DNA of 62,515 bases from Mesorhizobium escarrei (GCF_935825525.1 NZ_CAKXZT010000140.1:155600-218114), one strand, 5' to 3'. Counted from the stretch's first letter, positions 50,962-60,452 are shown. Numbers and translations are program-made. The notes: generated by a model from the sequence alone, not told the origin.

Positions 50962-51413
50962 TGCCAAGCGATCTGAAAGTGAACGAACAGGTTTTCGGCG
51001 GCGAACATCAGTCGGGCCGGATCGCCCGCCCGCTGTGGACGGCGATGAAGCGTGGCGCGCTTGGCCGCTGCCCGCATTGCGGCGAGGGAAAGCTGTTTCG
51101 CGCCTTCGTCAAGACCGTCGATAAATGCGATCATTGCGGCGAGGAGCTTCATCACCACCGCGCCGACGACCTGCCGGCCTACCTGGTGGTGGTCATCGTC
51201 GGCCACATCGTGCTCGGCGCCTTCATGGGTGTCGAAGCGACCTCCACTCTGTCCACCTGGCAGCACATCGCCATCTGGGTGCCGCTGACCATCCTCATGG
51301 CGATCGTCTTGCTGCAGCCGGTCAAGGGTGCCGTCATCGGCCTGCAATGGGCGTTCTATATGCACGGCTTCGGCGGGGAAGAAGATCTGATCGAGTCGCA
51401 TCCCGAGGCTTGA
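50961..51413 (+). CDS. DUF983 membrane protein
   Basis: A 150-residue protein with zinc-finger-like Cys pairs, CPHCGEGKLF and CDHCGEELHH, then two membrane helices (about 80-100 and 107-125). This is the DUF983 pattern. AGGAG inside the rnr 3' end precedes the ATG. The function is unknown; membrane-enzyme maturation is only a guess. Confidence 0.88.
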   Translation: MPSDLKVNEQVFGGEHQSGRIARPLWTAMKRGALGRCPHCGEGKLFRAFVKTVDKCDHCGEELHHHRADDLPAYLVVVIVGHIVLGAFMGVEATSTLSTWQHIAIWVPLTILMAIVLLQPVKGAVIGLQWAFYMHGFGGEEDLIESHPEA

Positions 51414-51480
51414 AACCGAGGCTGGCGCAAATCGGCATGGCTGAACGCCACTTTCGCATCGGAGAAGATTCCGCTAGGTC

Positions 51481-52221
51481 GTGCGCATGGACCTTATGAC
51501 CAAGGCGGAAGTCGACAAGGTTGAGCCGATCGCGCTCGACGCCAAGCCCATACGCCCGCGCGACGCCGCGACGCTGATCCTGCTCGACCGCAAGGGCGCC
51601 GAGTTCCTGGTGCTGATGGGCAGGCGCCACGCCCGTCACGCCTTCATGCCGGGGAAATTCGTCTTTCCCGGTGGCCGTACCGATCCGGCCGACAGCCGAA
51701 TTCCCGTCGCTACAGCGCTGCACCCTGAGGAACAGGCGAGGCTGACCGCCGGCGTCGGCCGCACCAGCCCGGCCCGCGCCCGCGCCATCGCCCTGTCGGC
51801 GCTTCGCGAGACCTATGAAGAAGCCGGCCTGCTGATCGGCCAAAAGGGCGCCTTCGCCACGACCAGGCGCGATTGGCGGGGTTTTGCCGAGCACGGCGTA
51901 AGACCCTCGCTGGAAGCGCTGCGCTTCATCGCGCGCGCCATCACGCCGCCCAACCGGGTGCGGCGCTTCGACACGCGCTTCTTCAGCGCCTGGCGCGAAG
52001 ACGTCGCCGTGGAGCTGCCGGACGGCGGTCCGACCAACGAGCTGGAAGAACTGGTCTGGCTGCCGCTCGCCAAGGCCAGAGAAGCTGATGTGCCCGACAT
52101 CACCAGGGCTATCCTGGAGGAGCTGGAAAAGCGGCTCGTCGACGATCCGCTGCTGCGCCCAGGTGGTTCCGTGCCGTTCTACCGGCTTGTCCGAAATCGC
52201 TTCGTTCGCGAAATTCTGTAG
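51481..52221 (+). CDS. NUDIX hydrolase
   Basis: A 246-residue NUDIX-family pyrophosphohydrolase. The Nudix box is recognisable around FVFPGGRTDPAD and ALRETYEEAGLLIG, though the box is spread, as in the long proteobacterial NUDIX group related to NUDT19. GTG 51481 or ATG 51487 may be the start. It lies in the run after DUF983. The substrate is not predictable. Confidence 0.85.
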   Translation: MRMDLMTKAEVDKVEPIALDAKPIRPRDAATLILLDRKGAEFLVLMGRRHARHAFMPGKFVFPGGRTDPADSRIPVATALHPEEQARLTAGVGRTSPARARAIALSALRETYEEAGLLIGQKGAFATTRRDWRGFAEHGVRPSLEALRFIARAITPPNRVRRFDTRFFSAWREDVAVELPDGGPTNELEELVWLPLAKAREADVPDITRAILEELEKRLVDDPLLRPGGSVPFYRLVRNRFVREIL

Positions 52222-52242
52222 AGCATAGAGTATTCAGATCCC

Positions 52243-53418
52243 ATGACGGTCGATACCCAGCAAGAGATCGAGGAACGCGTCCATTGGCTGCCGATGATCG
52301 CGGCGATCTCGTCGATAAGCGTCGTCGGCATCGCCATCGGCCTCGGCATGCCGCTGCTCAGCGTCATTCTCGAAACGCGCGGCCATTCGGCGTCGATGAT
52401 CGGCTTCAACACCGCTGTCGCCGGTCTCGCCTCGATCGCCGGCGCACCGCTCGCCACCCCGCTCGCGATGCGGTTCGGCGTCGCCAGGACGATGCTCGCC
52501 ATGATCGCCACGGGAGTGCTGGCCTTTGTCGGCTTCCATTTCGCACCGGACTTCTGGATGTGGTTTCCGCTGCGCGTCCTGCTGCACATCGCGCTGACGG
52601 TGCTTTTCATCCTGTCGGAATTCTGGATCAGCACATCAGCGCCGCCGCGCCGGCGCGGTCTCGTCCTCGGCATCTATGCCACGGTGCTGTCGCTCGGCTT
52701 TGCCGCCGGGCCGTGGCTGTTCGCCCAACTCGGCAGCGCCGGCTTCCTGCCCTTCGGCGTCATCATGGCGCTGGTGACGCTGGCCGCCATTCCAGTTCTG
52801 GCGGCACGCAACGAGAGCCCGACGATCGTCTCCAACGGCGAAACCAGCAACTTCCTGCGCTACATCTGGTTGGTGCCGACGGCGACCGCTGCGGTGCTGG
52901 TGTTCGGCGCGGTCGAGACCGGCGGCTTTGCGTTGTTTCCCGTCTATGGCAACCGCATCGGCTACTCCGAGGCCGATGCCGCCCTCCTGCTCACCATGAT
53001 CGGCCTCGGCAACGTACTGCTGCAGATCCCGCTCGGCATGGTCAGCGACCGTGTCAGCGACCGCCGTTATCTGCTTCTGGCATGTGCAATCATCGGGCTT
53101 GCCGGCACCATCTTCATGCCGCACTTCGCGCAGGACTGGCATCTGATGGCGGCGCTTCTGTTCGTCTGGGGCGGCGTCGTCGCTGCCATGTACACGATCG
53201 GGCTGGCCCATCTCGGCTCGAAGCTTTCCGGCCACGACTTGGCCTCGGCCAACGCTGCCTTCGTGCTCTGCTATGGTGTCGGCATGGTGCTCGGCCCGCA
53301 GGCGATCGGCATCGGCATGGACCTTTTCGGCCCCTCCGGCTTCGGCTGGGCGCTCGGCATGTTCTTCGCCTTCTATATCGCGCTGGTCGGCGCCAGGCTC
53401 GTCCGAAAAATCCTGTAG
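52243..53418 (+). CDS. MFS transporter
   Basis: A 391-residue 12-helix permease. The first helices read LPMIAAISSISVVGIAIGLGMPLLSVIL, and the loop 2-3 region is APLATPLAMRFG. It resembles sugar-efflux or YcaD-like MFS members; the substrate is unknown. It starts 21 bp after the NUDIX gene, so co-transcription is likely. Confidence 0.88.
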   Translation: MTVDTQQEIEERVHWLPMIAAISSISVVGIAIGLGMPLLSVILETRGHSASMIGFNTAVAGLASIAGAPLATPLAMRFGVARTMLAMIATGVLAFVGFHFAPDFWMWFPLRVLLHIALTVLFILSEFWISTSAPPRRRGLVLGIYATVLSLGFAAGPWLFAQLGSAGFLPFGVIMALVTLAAIPVLAARNESPTIVSNGETSNFLRYIWLVPTATAAVLVFGAVETGGFALFPVYGNRIGYSEADAALLLTMIGLGNVLLQIPLGMVSDRVSDRRYLLLACAIIGLAGTIFMPHFAQDWHLMAALLFVWGGVVAAMYTIGLAHLGSKLSGHDLASANAAFVLCYGVGMVLGPQAIGIGMDLFGPSGFGWALGMFFAFYIALVGARLVRKIL

Positions 53419-53523
53419 AAAGACCCGATCGATGCCTCAGGTGGCGCAAGGCTGCTGACATAACCGTGTCAGCAGCACCTGGGTAGATTGTCAGCAACAC
53501 GCCACGAATGTGAGGATGCCACC

Positions 53524-53979
53524 ATGATCGACTCCGGGTTTGAAACGAAATCGCTGCGGATGGAATTGCTGCTGCTTGTGACCTTCCAGGCGCCGGCTTC
53601 CGATGTCGACCGTATCATGGAAGCGGTGGTCGCGATCGCCCCGCTCACCATGGGCAAATACGACAGCAATGCCTACCAATCGGCGCACGGCATCGAGCGC
53701 TACCGGGCGCTCGAAGGTGCGGCTGCAGGCGCCGAGACGGAATTGCGCCGACGGCCGGGCACGGTGGAAGTGTCGTTCGAACTGCCCGACGACCAGGCGT
53801 TGGCCGCCCGCATTGTCGAGGCGATCTTCCAGGCCCACAGCTACCAGGAGCCGGTGATCCGCATTCAGCCGATCCTCGCCAGCCGTTCCAAGGGATTGGA
53901 CGACCGCTCCAACCCGAACCGCTGGTGGAACACCACGGGGGACTGGAAGAAGGTCGCCCCAGTTAAGGAAGATGCATAG
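53524..53979 (+). CDS. Conserved hypothetical protein of the COG3323-like type
   Basis: A 151-residue protein: LLLLVTFQAPASDVDRIMEAV, MGKYDSNAYQSAHGIERYRALEGA and EVSFELPDDQALAARIVEAIFQAHSYQEPVIRI. It resembles the small NIF3/YqfO C-terminal-like domain (COG3323), related to CutA. GAGGA lies eight bases before the ATG. Function is unknown and the family call is moderate. Confidence 0.6.
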   Translation: MIDSGFETKSLRMELLLLVTFQAPASDVDRIMEAVVAIAPLTMGKYDSNAYQSAHGIERYRALEGAAAGAETELRRRPGTVEVSFELPDDQALAARIVEAIFQAHSYQEPVIRIQPILASRSKGLDDRSNPNRWWNTTGDWKKVAPVKEDA

Positions 53980-54033
53980 AATCGCCCTGCCTTTCGGCGT
54001 TGGTGTTTGGCGAAAGCCGCCATGACGGCCAAT

Positions 54034-54210
54034 CTCCCCCCTTGCGGGGGAGATGTCCGCCAGGACAGAGGGGGTGGGAAGGATCGCCAACTTTGACTTG
54101 ACCCCATTCCCAACCGGAGACCTGCCTGAGGGTTTGGCTGTGATTGGTTGACAGGTTGGAGGGACAGTCCCCCCTCTGCCCTGCCCGGCATCTCCCCCGC
54201 AAGGGGGGAG
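54034..54210. repeat. Mosaic element with inverted arms between a hypothetical gene and rpmG (copy B2)
   Basis: Arms of about 41 bp at 54034-54074 and 54169-54210 are near-perfect inverted repeats (about 38 of 41 bases), each containing a CTCCCCCCTTGCGGGGGAG-type hairpin. They enclose about 94 bp without a gene. It is the same family as the element before recG. It fills most of the 413-bp gap 53980-54392. Confidence 0.8.
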
Positions 54211-54392
54211 ATCGACAGATTCGCCGGCGGCGCCACGATCGGCAGCGGGTCTGAAGCGATTGCCCCGATAACGAACCTTCACGGCCTTGACTTTCCGGGT
54301 GCGTTGTTTATGTGTCGCGCCAAGTTTCCCGCGTCCGGGTGTTTTCCCGTGCTCCAGCGGCCAAGACTCCACGAACACAATGGACTGATACA

Positions 54393-54560
54393 ATGGCCAA
54401 AGCCGCAAACATCAAGATCAAGCTTCTGTCGACCGCCGACACCGGTTTCTTCTACGTCACCAGCAAGAACAGCCGCACCAAGACCGACAAGCTGTCGTTC
54501 CGCAAATACGATCCGGTCGCCAAGAAGCACGTCGAATTCAAGGAAACCAAGATCAAGTAA
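54393..54560 (+). CDS. rpmG: 50S ribosomal protein L33
   Basis: A 55-residue L33 (MAKAANIKIKLLSTADTGFF...) of the zinc-free form: it has no Cys. It is a peripheral protein of the large subunit. A longer in-frame start at 54312 is not credible for this family. A strong terminator follows directly. Confidence 0.95.
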   Translation: MAKAANIKIKLLSTADTGFFYVTSKNSRTKTDKLSFRKYDPVAKKHVEFKETKIK

Positions 54561-54578
54561 TCTGCTTTCCTGCTCTAA

Positions 54579-54612
54579 ACAAAAACGCCGCCCCTGTGGG
54601 CGGCGTTTTTGT
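54579..54612 (+). terminator. Rho-independent terminator of rpmG
   Basis: ACAAAAACGCCGCCC and its complement GGGCGGCGTTTTTGT form a perfect 15-bp stem around a CTGT loop, ending in a T-run. Strong in both directions because the arms carry A- and T-runs. Confidence 0.95.
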
Positions 54613-54948
54613 TTTCAAAGGTTCAAAGAATTCAGAGTTTCCAATGCTTGGCGCAGAGTCTTGATGTCATTTTGAGAAGGGGGCCGGTCGGCGTTTGGCA
54701 GCGGTACGAGGAGGCCACTATGTGCCAGCGCCGGCCGGCCGACCCCACGGACCCAGGAGATGCGGCGGACCTGAATCATGGGGTATTCTTCGGATCGACC
54801 CGGCGATCTACCCTCGCGCCGGTTCCGTCATTGGCCTGCACATTTGCGCAACGGCCTGTGAAAATCAACAATTTCTTAACCAAGCCCGGCGAATCGCTTG
54901 CGTTAAGGTAAATTCATAACCCTGTCACATCGACTGGATAATCGGACC
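54613..54948. other. 336-bp gap between rpmG terminator and pleD
   Basis: No gene, RNA or repeat was recognised. A 100-residue frame at 54609-54911 has no family resemblance or Shine-Dalgarno site and overlaps the terminator. Confidence 0.4.
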
Positions 54949-56322
54949 TTACGCCGCCTTGGCGACGACCCGGTTGCGGCCGGCGCTCTTGGCTTCGTAG
55001 AGCGCGAGGTCGGCCCGCTTCATCAGCCCGGCAACCGAGTCGACGCCCTTCAGCACCGACGACACGCCGACGCTGACGGTAACCTCGATCGTCTTGCCGT
55101 CGTCACCGACGGCAAACGGCATATGGGCGATCTCGGCGCGAATACGCTCTGCGACCTTTTCGGCGACCGCGCCGTCCGTGTCCGGCATCACCACGACGAA
55201 CTCCTCGCCACCGAAGCGGCAGGCGAGATCGATGCCGCGCACATTCTTGCGTAGCCGTCGCGCGAATTCGCGCAGCACCTCGTCGCCGCCGTCATGGCCA
55301 TGCGCGTCGTTGATGGTCTTGAAGCGGTCGAGATCGGTGATCATCACCGACAGAGGGCGCCGCCGCGCTACGGCGCGGTCGAACAATGTCTGCAGATGGC
55401 TGTCGAGGTAACGGCGATTTTGCAATCCCGTCAGCGCGTCGGTGACCGCCATCTCGATGGTCTGGGTGACGCTGGCGCGCAGCTGGTCGTTGTAACGCTT
55501 GCGGCGCACCTGCGTGCGCAGCCGAGCGGTTAGCTCCTGCTGGTCGATCGGCCGCATCAGGAAATCGTTGATGCCGAGCTCGAGGCCGCGGACGATGCGC
55601 CCCTCCTCACCCTGCTCCGCCAGAAGGATGATCGGCACGAAACGGGTGCGATCGAGCGAACGCAGTTGCGAGCAGAGCCTGAGCGGATCGAAATCGGCAA
55701 AACCCGTCGAGATCATCACGCATTCATAAGGCGTCTCGGCGGCCTGGAAGAAGCCGGCATGCGGATCGGTGGCGATGTCGAGGTCGGCGCTGCCGCGCAG
55801 CATTTTCTGGACGCGCTCAAAGGAGGATTTGCGCTCGTCGATCAGCAGAACCTTCGGCGTGGTGTCCGCGGATGCGAAGTTGCGGCTCAACAGCTCCTCG
55901 ATGCCGATATTGCGCGTGGTCGAGGCGCGCAGGCGCAGCTCATCGGTCAAAGTCTTCAGCCTGACCAGGCTTTTGACGCGCGTCATCAATTGCAGATCGT
56001 TGACTGGCTTGGTCAGAAAATCGTCCGCACCGGCCTCAAGGCCGCGCACCCGGTCCGAAACCTGGTCGAGCGCGGTGATCATGACGACAGGGATGTGCGA
56101 CGTCGCCGGATCGCTCTTCAGCCGGCGGCAGACCTCGAGCCCGTCCATATCAGGCATCATCACGTCGAGCAGCACGACATCGACCTTGCCGTTTTCGCAG
56201 GTCTCGATCGCGTCAGGCCCGTTGGTGGCGGTCAGCACCTCGAAATATTCGGCAAGCAGCCGGACCTCGAGCAGCCTGACATTGGCAGGGATGTCGTCGA
56301 CGACGAGGATCCGTGCAGTCAT
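54949..56322 (-). CDS. pleD: PleD-type response regulator/diguanylate cyclase
   Basis: A 457-residue protein: first receiver domain (about 1-120, phosphoacceptor in VVLLDVMMPDMDG), a second degenerate receiver (about 150-270, ARIVRG-type region), and a GGDEF domain (about 290-455). Active site reads GGEEF, and RGID, five residues upstream, is a good allosteric I-site. It makes cyclic di-GMP in control of polar development and motility. It lies directly downstream of divK on the same strand, as in Caulobacter. Confidence 0.94.
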   Translation of the reverse strand: MTARILVVDDIPANVRLLEVRLLAEYFEVLTATNGPDAIETCENGKVDVVLLDVMMPDMDGLEVCRRLKSDPATSHIPVVMITALDQVSDRVRGLEAGADDFLTKPVNDLQLMTRVKSLVRLKTLTDELRLRASTTRNIGIEELLSRNFASADTTPKVLLIDERKSSFERVQKMLRGSADLDIATDPHAGFFQAAETPYECVMISTGFADFDPLRLCSQLRSLDRTRFVPIILLAEQGEEGRIVRGLELGINDFLMRPIDQQELTARLRTQVRRKRYNDQLRASVTQTIEMAVTDALTGLQNRRYLDSHLQTLFDRAVARRRPLSVMITDLDRFKTINDAHGHDGGDEVLREFARRLRKNVRGIDLACRFGGEEFVVVMPDTDGAVAEKVAERIRAEIAHMPFAVGDDGKTIEVTVSVGVSSVLKGVDSVAGLMKRADLALYEAKSAGRNRVVAKAA

Positions 56323-56355
56323 CTCATAAAGCTCCGGCTCGGCTGGAAGGGCGCA

Positions 56356-56727
56356 TCAGGCGTCGCCCAGGTAGGATTTGATGGTTTCGATGAAACGCGG
56401 CACCGAGATCGGCTTGGAAATATAGGCTTCGCAGCCACCCTGGCGGATACGCTCCTCATCGCCCTTCATCGCGAATGCGGTGACGGCAATGACCGGGATG
56501 ACATGGAGGTCGTCGTCCTCCTTCAGCCATTTGGTCACTTCCAACCCCGACACTTCGGGCAGCTGGATGTCCATCAAAATGAGGTCCGGCCTGTGCAGTC
56601 GCGCCAGATCCAGCGCTTCCAGACCGTTGCGCGTGCGTACCGTCTCGTAACCGCTCGCTTCGATGAGGTCCCGAAAGAGCTTCATGTTGAGCTCATTGTC
56701 CTCGACGATCATGACCTTCTTAGGCAT
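56356..56727 (-). CDS. divK: Single-domain response regulator DivK
   Basis: A 123-residue receiver-only protein: MPKKVMIVEDNELNMKLF, phosphoacceptor Asp in LILMDIQLPEVSG, conserved Thr in AVTAFAMKG and Lys in YISKPIS. In alphaproteobacteria it is phosphorylated by DivJ and PleC and controls cell polarity through CckA and CtrA. ATG 56727 is the family N-terminus. Forms an operon with pleD 33 bp downstream. Confidence 0.94.
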   Translation of the reverse strand: MPKKVMIVEDNELNMKLFRDLIEASGYETVRTRNGLEALDLARLHRPDLILMDIQLPEVSGLEVTKWLKEDDDLHVIPVIAVTAFAMKGDEERIRQGGCEAYISKPISVPRFIETIKSYLGDA

Positions 56728-56960
56728 CAAATTCCCGTCCCGGCATGCCCTCCGCTCGAAGGATGCCGCCATGCGCCCTCGCCGGTACGCACCAAACCCT
56801 GCTCGACTCTACCGCGAGATCATTGACGAAACGGAAACCGGCTGCCGGAAAAGCTTCGGATTTCACCGCGAACTCCGCATTGCAGAGACAGATGGCTTGC
56901 CGCAGGCGACGCTTGCGATTACTGCCAAAAGAGACTCATTCCACCCACAAGAAGGTAGTG

Positions 56961-57260
56961 ATGGCAAACCCAGGGTCAATGCGCGAGGAAGCGGAAACCA
57001 TTGCCGTGAAGGCATTGGCCTTCGTCGCCGCCGATCCGGAACTTCTGCCCCGCTTCCTGGCGATCACCGGCATCGAGGCGCATTCGATTCGCCAGGCGGC
57101 TGGCGAGCCGGGATTCCTGGCCGGCGTGCTGCAGTTCATCCTCGCCCACGAGCCGACGCTCATGCGGTTCGCCGCGGAAACCGGCACGCCGCCGGCTTCC
57201 GTCGGCAGGGCGCTGCGGGCGCTGCCGCTTGGCGACGACGATCATGAGCATTCGATATGA
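56961..57260 (+). CDS. DUF3572 protein
   Basis: A 99-residue Ala-rich helical protein: EEAETIAVKALAFVAADPELLPRFLAITGI, LAGVLQFILAHEPTLMRFA. It matches the DUF3572 pattern, usually found beside divK in Rhizobiales. AAGG lies before the ATG. Function is unknown. Confidence 0.88.
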   Translation: MANPGSMREEAETIAVKALAFVAADPELLPRFLAITGIEAHSIRQAAGEPGFLAGVLQFILAHEPTLMRFAAETGTPPASVGRALRALPLGDDDHEHSI

Positions 57261-57284
57261 GCGACGATCGGGTCGCCAAAGCGC

Positions 57285-58781
57285 CTACGGCGTCGTTTCT
57301 TCTTCGCTGTCGTCGCCGTCATCATTCGCAACCGGATCGGCCGGCTTCACCATGACACCATTGACGGTGACCGAACCGTCCGGCTTGCCGTTGACGACCC
57401 ATTCGATGCGGCCGTCCGGCAGCGTCTTGCCGAATCCCTTGATCGCAAGCGCCACCGGCACATATTGCGCGGCTTCCGGCTCCGACTTCGCTGCAGCCTG
57501 CAGGCTTTCCACAATCTTATCATAGCCTGCGATATCGATGGTCACATGGGCCTCGGGCTTCATGCCGGCGAACGTCATCTCGCCTTCCATCGCGATTTCC
57601 ATGTCGCCGCTTTTCACCGTGCTGTGGCCGATGACAAATTTCGGCATCTTGATCTTGGCCATGAAATCGGCGGTCAAGGTGTCGCCGAAGTCGGCCGGCA
57701 GCGGTGGATTCTTGTTCAGATCAAAGGCTTCGATCGCCTTCTTCGCCATGCTGTCGAGATCGATATTGGCGCCGCCGAAATTCAGACTGACATCGGTGGG
57801 CAGCAGTGCCGTGCCCCAGGCGGGCACAAGATTGTGAGGGATCTTCAGTCCCGCGGCCCTGATCGAATAGTTGATTGCTCCGTTCTGGGCGATGCCGTCG
57901 GTCCCGAAGCCTGTGTCCAGCTCAGTCGCACCGAAATGCCCGACCGGGCTTTCGACAGTGAGATCCTTGAACCCGTAGGTTCCGTCGATCCGCTCCCACA
58001 GCGGCAGCGCGGCGAGCAAGAGCGATTTGAGCTGCGCCTGGTTGGCCTTCAGTCTGGCCTCGTCTTCATTGGCGACGGCAAATGCCAGCAGATCGAGAAG
58101 CGGCTTGGTCCGCACGCCTTTGCCGGTCGCGTTCACCGACAGCTTTGGCGATTTGATCGTGAGCGGGAATTTCAGTCCGCTTTTTGGGTCGTCAAAATCA
58201 AGCGCTTCGGCGAAATCGGCGACCGTCTGCGTCGCGGTGAAATCCACGCCGCCATTCGCAGCTTTGCTTGCGTTCATGGTGGCAGTACCGGCGCCGGTGC
58301 TCACCTCCGCACGCTGCATGGTGTCCCGGGATTTCATCGTCATCCCGGCCATCGAGTGTGTGGCGCTGGTGAAAGCCGCCAGTTCGGGATCGTAGACGCC
58401 GGAAAACTTGCCGTCTGTAATCGAGAACTGCATGCTCTGCGGGCCCTCTGGCCCCTTGAACTCGAAGGACCCGCTTTGCGACACATCCGCCGAGACGCTC
58501 CATGTCCCGTTGCTCGGCTTGACCAGCAGTGCGTAGGGGCTGAAGTCGAACTTGAAGGAATGCTGCGCCGCCAGCAGGTCCACGACAGGTTTGAGATCGA
58601 CAGCGAGTTTGTAAGCGTCGCCTTCCACGGAAACCTTCAGGAGACCGCGGTCGATCGCCTGCTTGCCGACATAGCGGGACAGATTTTCGGAGAGCTGCTT
58701 CGCACCCTCGCTGTCAACGGTCTGGCCGAATGCGGGCGCGCTGAGCGCCATGACAAAGACGGCCGGCAGAACACGCTTCAC
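57285..58781 (-). CDS. Unrecognised exported protein (498 residues)
   Basis: A signal peptide (MKRVLPAVFVMALSAPAFG) is followed by about 480 residues of beta-rich sequence without enzyme motifs, ending in an acidic tail DDGDDSEEETTP. It contains internal similarity to the long DUF2125/AsmA-like class of rhizobial exported proteins, but I cannot confirm that. GGAG lies about seven bases before the GTG start. It lies downstream of and on the same strand as the S8 protease, 150 bp away. The gap contains a broken mosaic repeat, so co-transcription is uncertain. Confidence 0.75.
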   Translation of the reverse strand: MKRVLPAVFVMALSAPAFGQTVDSEGAKQLSENLSRYVGKQAIDRGLLKVSVEGDAYKLAVDLKPVVDLLAAQHSFKFDFSPYALLVKPSNGTWSVSADVSQSGSFEFKGPEGPQSMQFSITDGKFSGVYDPELAAFTSATHSMAGMTMKSRDTMQRAEVSTGAGTATMNASKAANGGVDFTATQTVADFAEALDFDDPKSGLKFPLTIKSPKLSVNATGKGVRTKPLLDLLAFAVANEDEARLKANQAQLKSLLLAALPLWERIDGTYGFKDLTVESPVGHFGATELDTGFGTDGIAQNGAINYSIRAAGLKIPHNLVPAWGTALLPTDVSLNFGGANIDLDSMAKKAIEAFDLNKNPPLPADFGDTLTADFMAKIKMPKFVIGHSTVKSGDMEIAMEGEMTFAGMKPEAHVTIDIAGYDKIVESLQAAAKSEPEAAQYVPVALAIKGFGKTLPDGRIEWVVNGKPDGSVTVNGVMVKPADPVANDDGDDSEEETTP

Positions 58782-58887
58782 GCAGAATCTCCGTTGCTAT
58801 TCTTGTGATAAAAACGCCAACCGCAACCGTAAGCGGAAACGGACGAGGTGCAATCCCTCCTTGGCGCTAGAAGCCGATTTGTAGTGA

Positions 58888-58919
58888 TCCTTCGCGCCCC
58901 CGGCTGTCCCTCCGGCATC
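58888..58919. repeat. Broken mosaic-element arm
   Basis: TCCTTCGCGCCCCCGGCTGT and following bases repeat the outer part of the arm found at 36882-36924, with changes and without the palindromic partner. It lies between the S8 protease and the exported protein. Confidence 0.6.
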
Positions 58920-58931
58920 AACAGTGAAGCT

Positions 58932-60368
58932 TCACGTCGCCTTCTTCGGCGTGACGACGCAAGCGGCGCGGGCATTGAGCAGGCCCCAGCCGAAGACGGC
59001 GTCCTTGCCCGGCGCGCCGAGATCTTCCGCCGACTTGCCGAGCGCGTCATGAATGTCGGCTGCGGAGGCGTTGCTGTTTGCCGATTTCATCAACGCCGCT
59101 GCGGCGGCAACAAATGGCGCCGCGAAGGACGTGCCGGTCTTCGGCCGTGCGCCGCTGACCGACGCGGCCGTCCACACCTCGACGCCGGGGGCGGCCAGGT
59201 CGATATGCTGGCCGCGGCCGGCACGCCTGTAGGGGCGTTTCATGCGGTCAACCGCCGTCACCGCGATCACTTCAGCGTAGGCCGCCGGATAGGCAGGCCC
59301 GGCTTTCGGGCCGCCATTGCCGGCGGCGGCGACGATCACCATGCCGCGTTGGGAGAGTCTTCGGACAACCTGCTCGAGAAGCGCATTCGCAGGACCCGAC
59401 AGGCTCATATTCGTCACCTGCACGCCGCGCGCCGAAAGAAGATCGAGCGCGCGAAGCAGATCGTAGGCGTCCGAGCGGTCATCCTGCCGATCGCCCCGAT
59501 GAAACGCATCGACCGCGATGAGCCTGGCGTGCGGCAGCAGGCCGGGAGTACGGCTGTCAGCGCCGCCGACAAGCAGGGCCGCGACGGCGGTGCCGTGCTG
59601 GCGGCCGGACTCGGGAACGCCGTCGTCCGACAGGCGAAGAACTTCGACCCGGCCTTTCGCGAAGGCGGCATGCGCAGGATTGATCGCCGTGTCGATAAGG
59701 CCGATCGTGACATTGCCACCGCAGCCGGCTGGCAGTCCGGTACCGGCCGGCCAGCCGATCAGGCCCGCGGCGGCGCAGTGCGGCCCGGCACATTCGGCTT
59801 CCTGTCCAGGCCGGTAGTAATGCACGAAATCTGCCGTCGACTGCGGAGCGGCATCGATGACAAGATCCCGCGCAGCCTCCAGCGGCATATCGGCTGGAAT
59901 GCGCAGCCGAATCAGCTCCGATCCAAGAAGCTGAATGTCGGCACGGTCCAGTACGGTGAAGCCGGTTGCCTGAAGCCGACCGATCTCAGCCGAACTCAGC
60001 CCGGTTGCCACGATCTGGTCCGGTGCCCGAGACGGCAAAGGGAGGGCTGGCCGTTGCGCACGCCTGCCGCTGCGCCTTGGCGGGCGCGGAAGAAACCGAT
60101 CCGTCAGCGTGCGAAACAGGTTCGGACCGGTCGATCGGCGGGATGTCGTTCGCGACCCACCAGACGAAGCGCCGGATTGACTCCCGTCATCACCACCGTC
60201 ATCGTCGCCACCATCGTCACCGCCACCGTCGTCATCGGCGAACGCCGAGCTTGGTCCGAACTCGCCGAGCCTCAGCTGGCCGCTCGGCGCCTGAGGATCG
60301 ACGAGCAATGCGACGGCGACCCAGAAAAGCAGCAGGGCTTTTGGTCTCAACCAGGAGGTGGCGCGCAT
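58932..60368 (-). CDS. Subtilisin-like S8 family serine protease
   Basis: A 478-residue exported protease. Signal anchor (about 10-25) is followed by an Asp/Gly run (about 45-62), a Ser/Arg-rich linker, then a possible prodomain (about 110-190). The S8 triad is Asp226 (IGLIDTAIN), His258 (RQHGTAVAAL) and Ser414 (GTSFAAPFVAAAAA), with the oxyanion Asn351 in AAGNGG. ATG 60368 has AGGGAG upstream. It is divergent from the ECF sigma operon, and a GGAATAA-14-CGTT promoter lies about 80 bp before it. A processing or signalling role on a surface protein is plausible. Confidence 0.88.
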   Translation of the reverse strand: MRATSWLRPKALLLFWVAVALLVDPQAPSGQLRLGEFGPSSAFADDDGGGDDGGDDDGGDDGSQSGASSGGSRTTSRRSTGPNLFRTLTDRFLPRPPRRSGRRAQRPALPLPSRAPDQIVATGLSSAEIGRLQATGFTVLDRADIQLLGSELIRLRIPADMPLEAARDLVIDAAPQSTADFVHYYRPGQEAECAGPHCAAAGLIGWPAGTGLPAGCGGNVTIGLIDTAINPAHAAFAKGRVEVLRLSDDGVPESGRQHGTAVAALLVGGADSRTPGLLPHARLIAVDAFHRGDRQDDRSDAYDLLRALDLLSARGVQVTNMSLSGPANALLEQVVRRLSQRGMVIVAAAGNGGPKAGPAYPAAYAEVIAVTAVDRMKRPYRRAGRGQHIDLAAPGVEVWTAASVSGARPKTGTSFAAPFVAAAAALMKSANSNASAADIHDALGKSAEDLGAPGKDAVFGWGLLNARAACVVTPKKAT

Positions 60369-60452
60369 AGTCTCCCTCACATTCCGGCCCGTCGCCGATT
60401 TTCAACATCGCGAGGCTAGCGGAGCTATCCGGCAATAAGCTAGCCTTTGCGA

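Noticed and set aside
54609..54911. Small plus-strand frame after rpmG
   Set aside because: No ribosome site, starts inside the terminator, no recognisable protein features.
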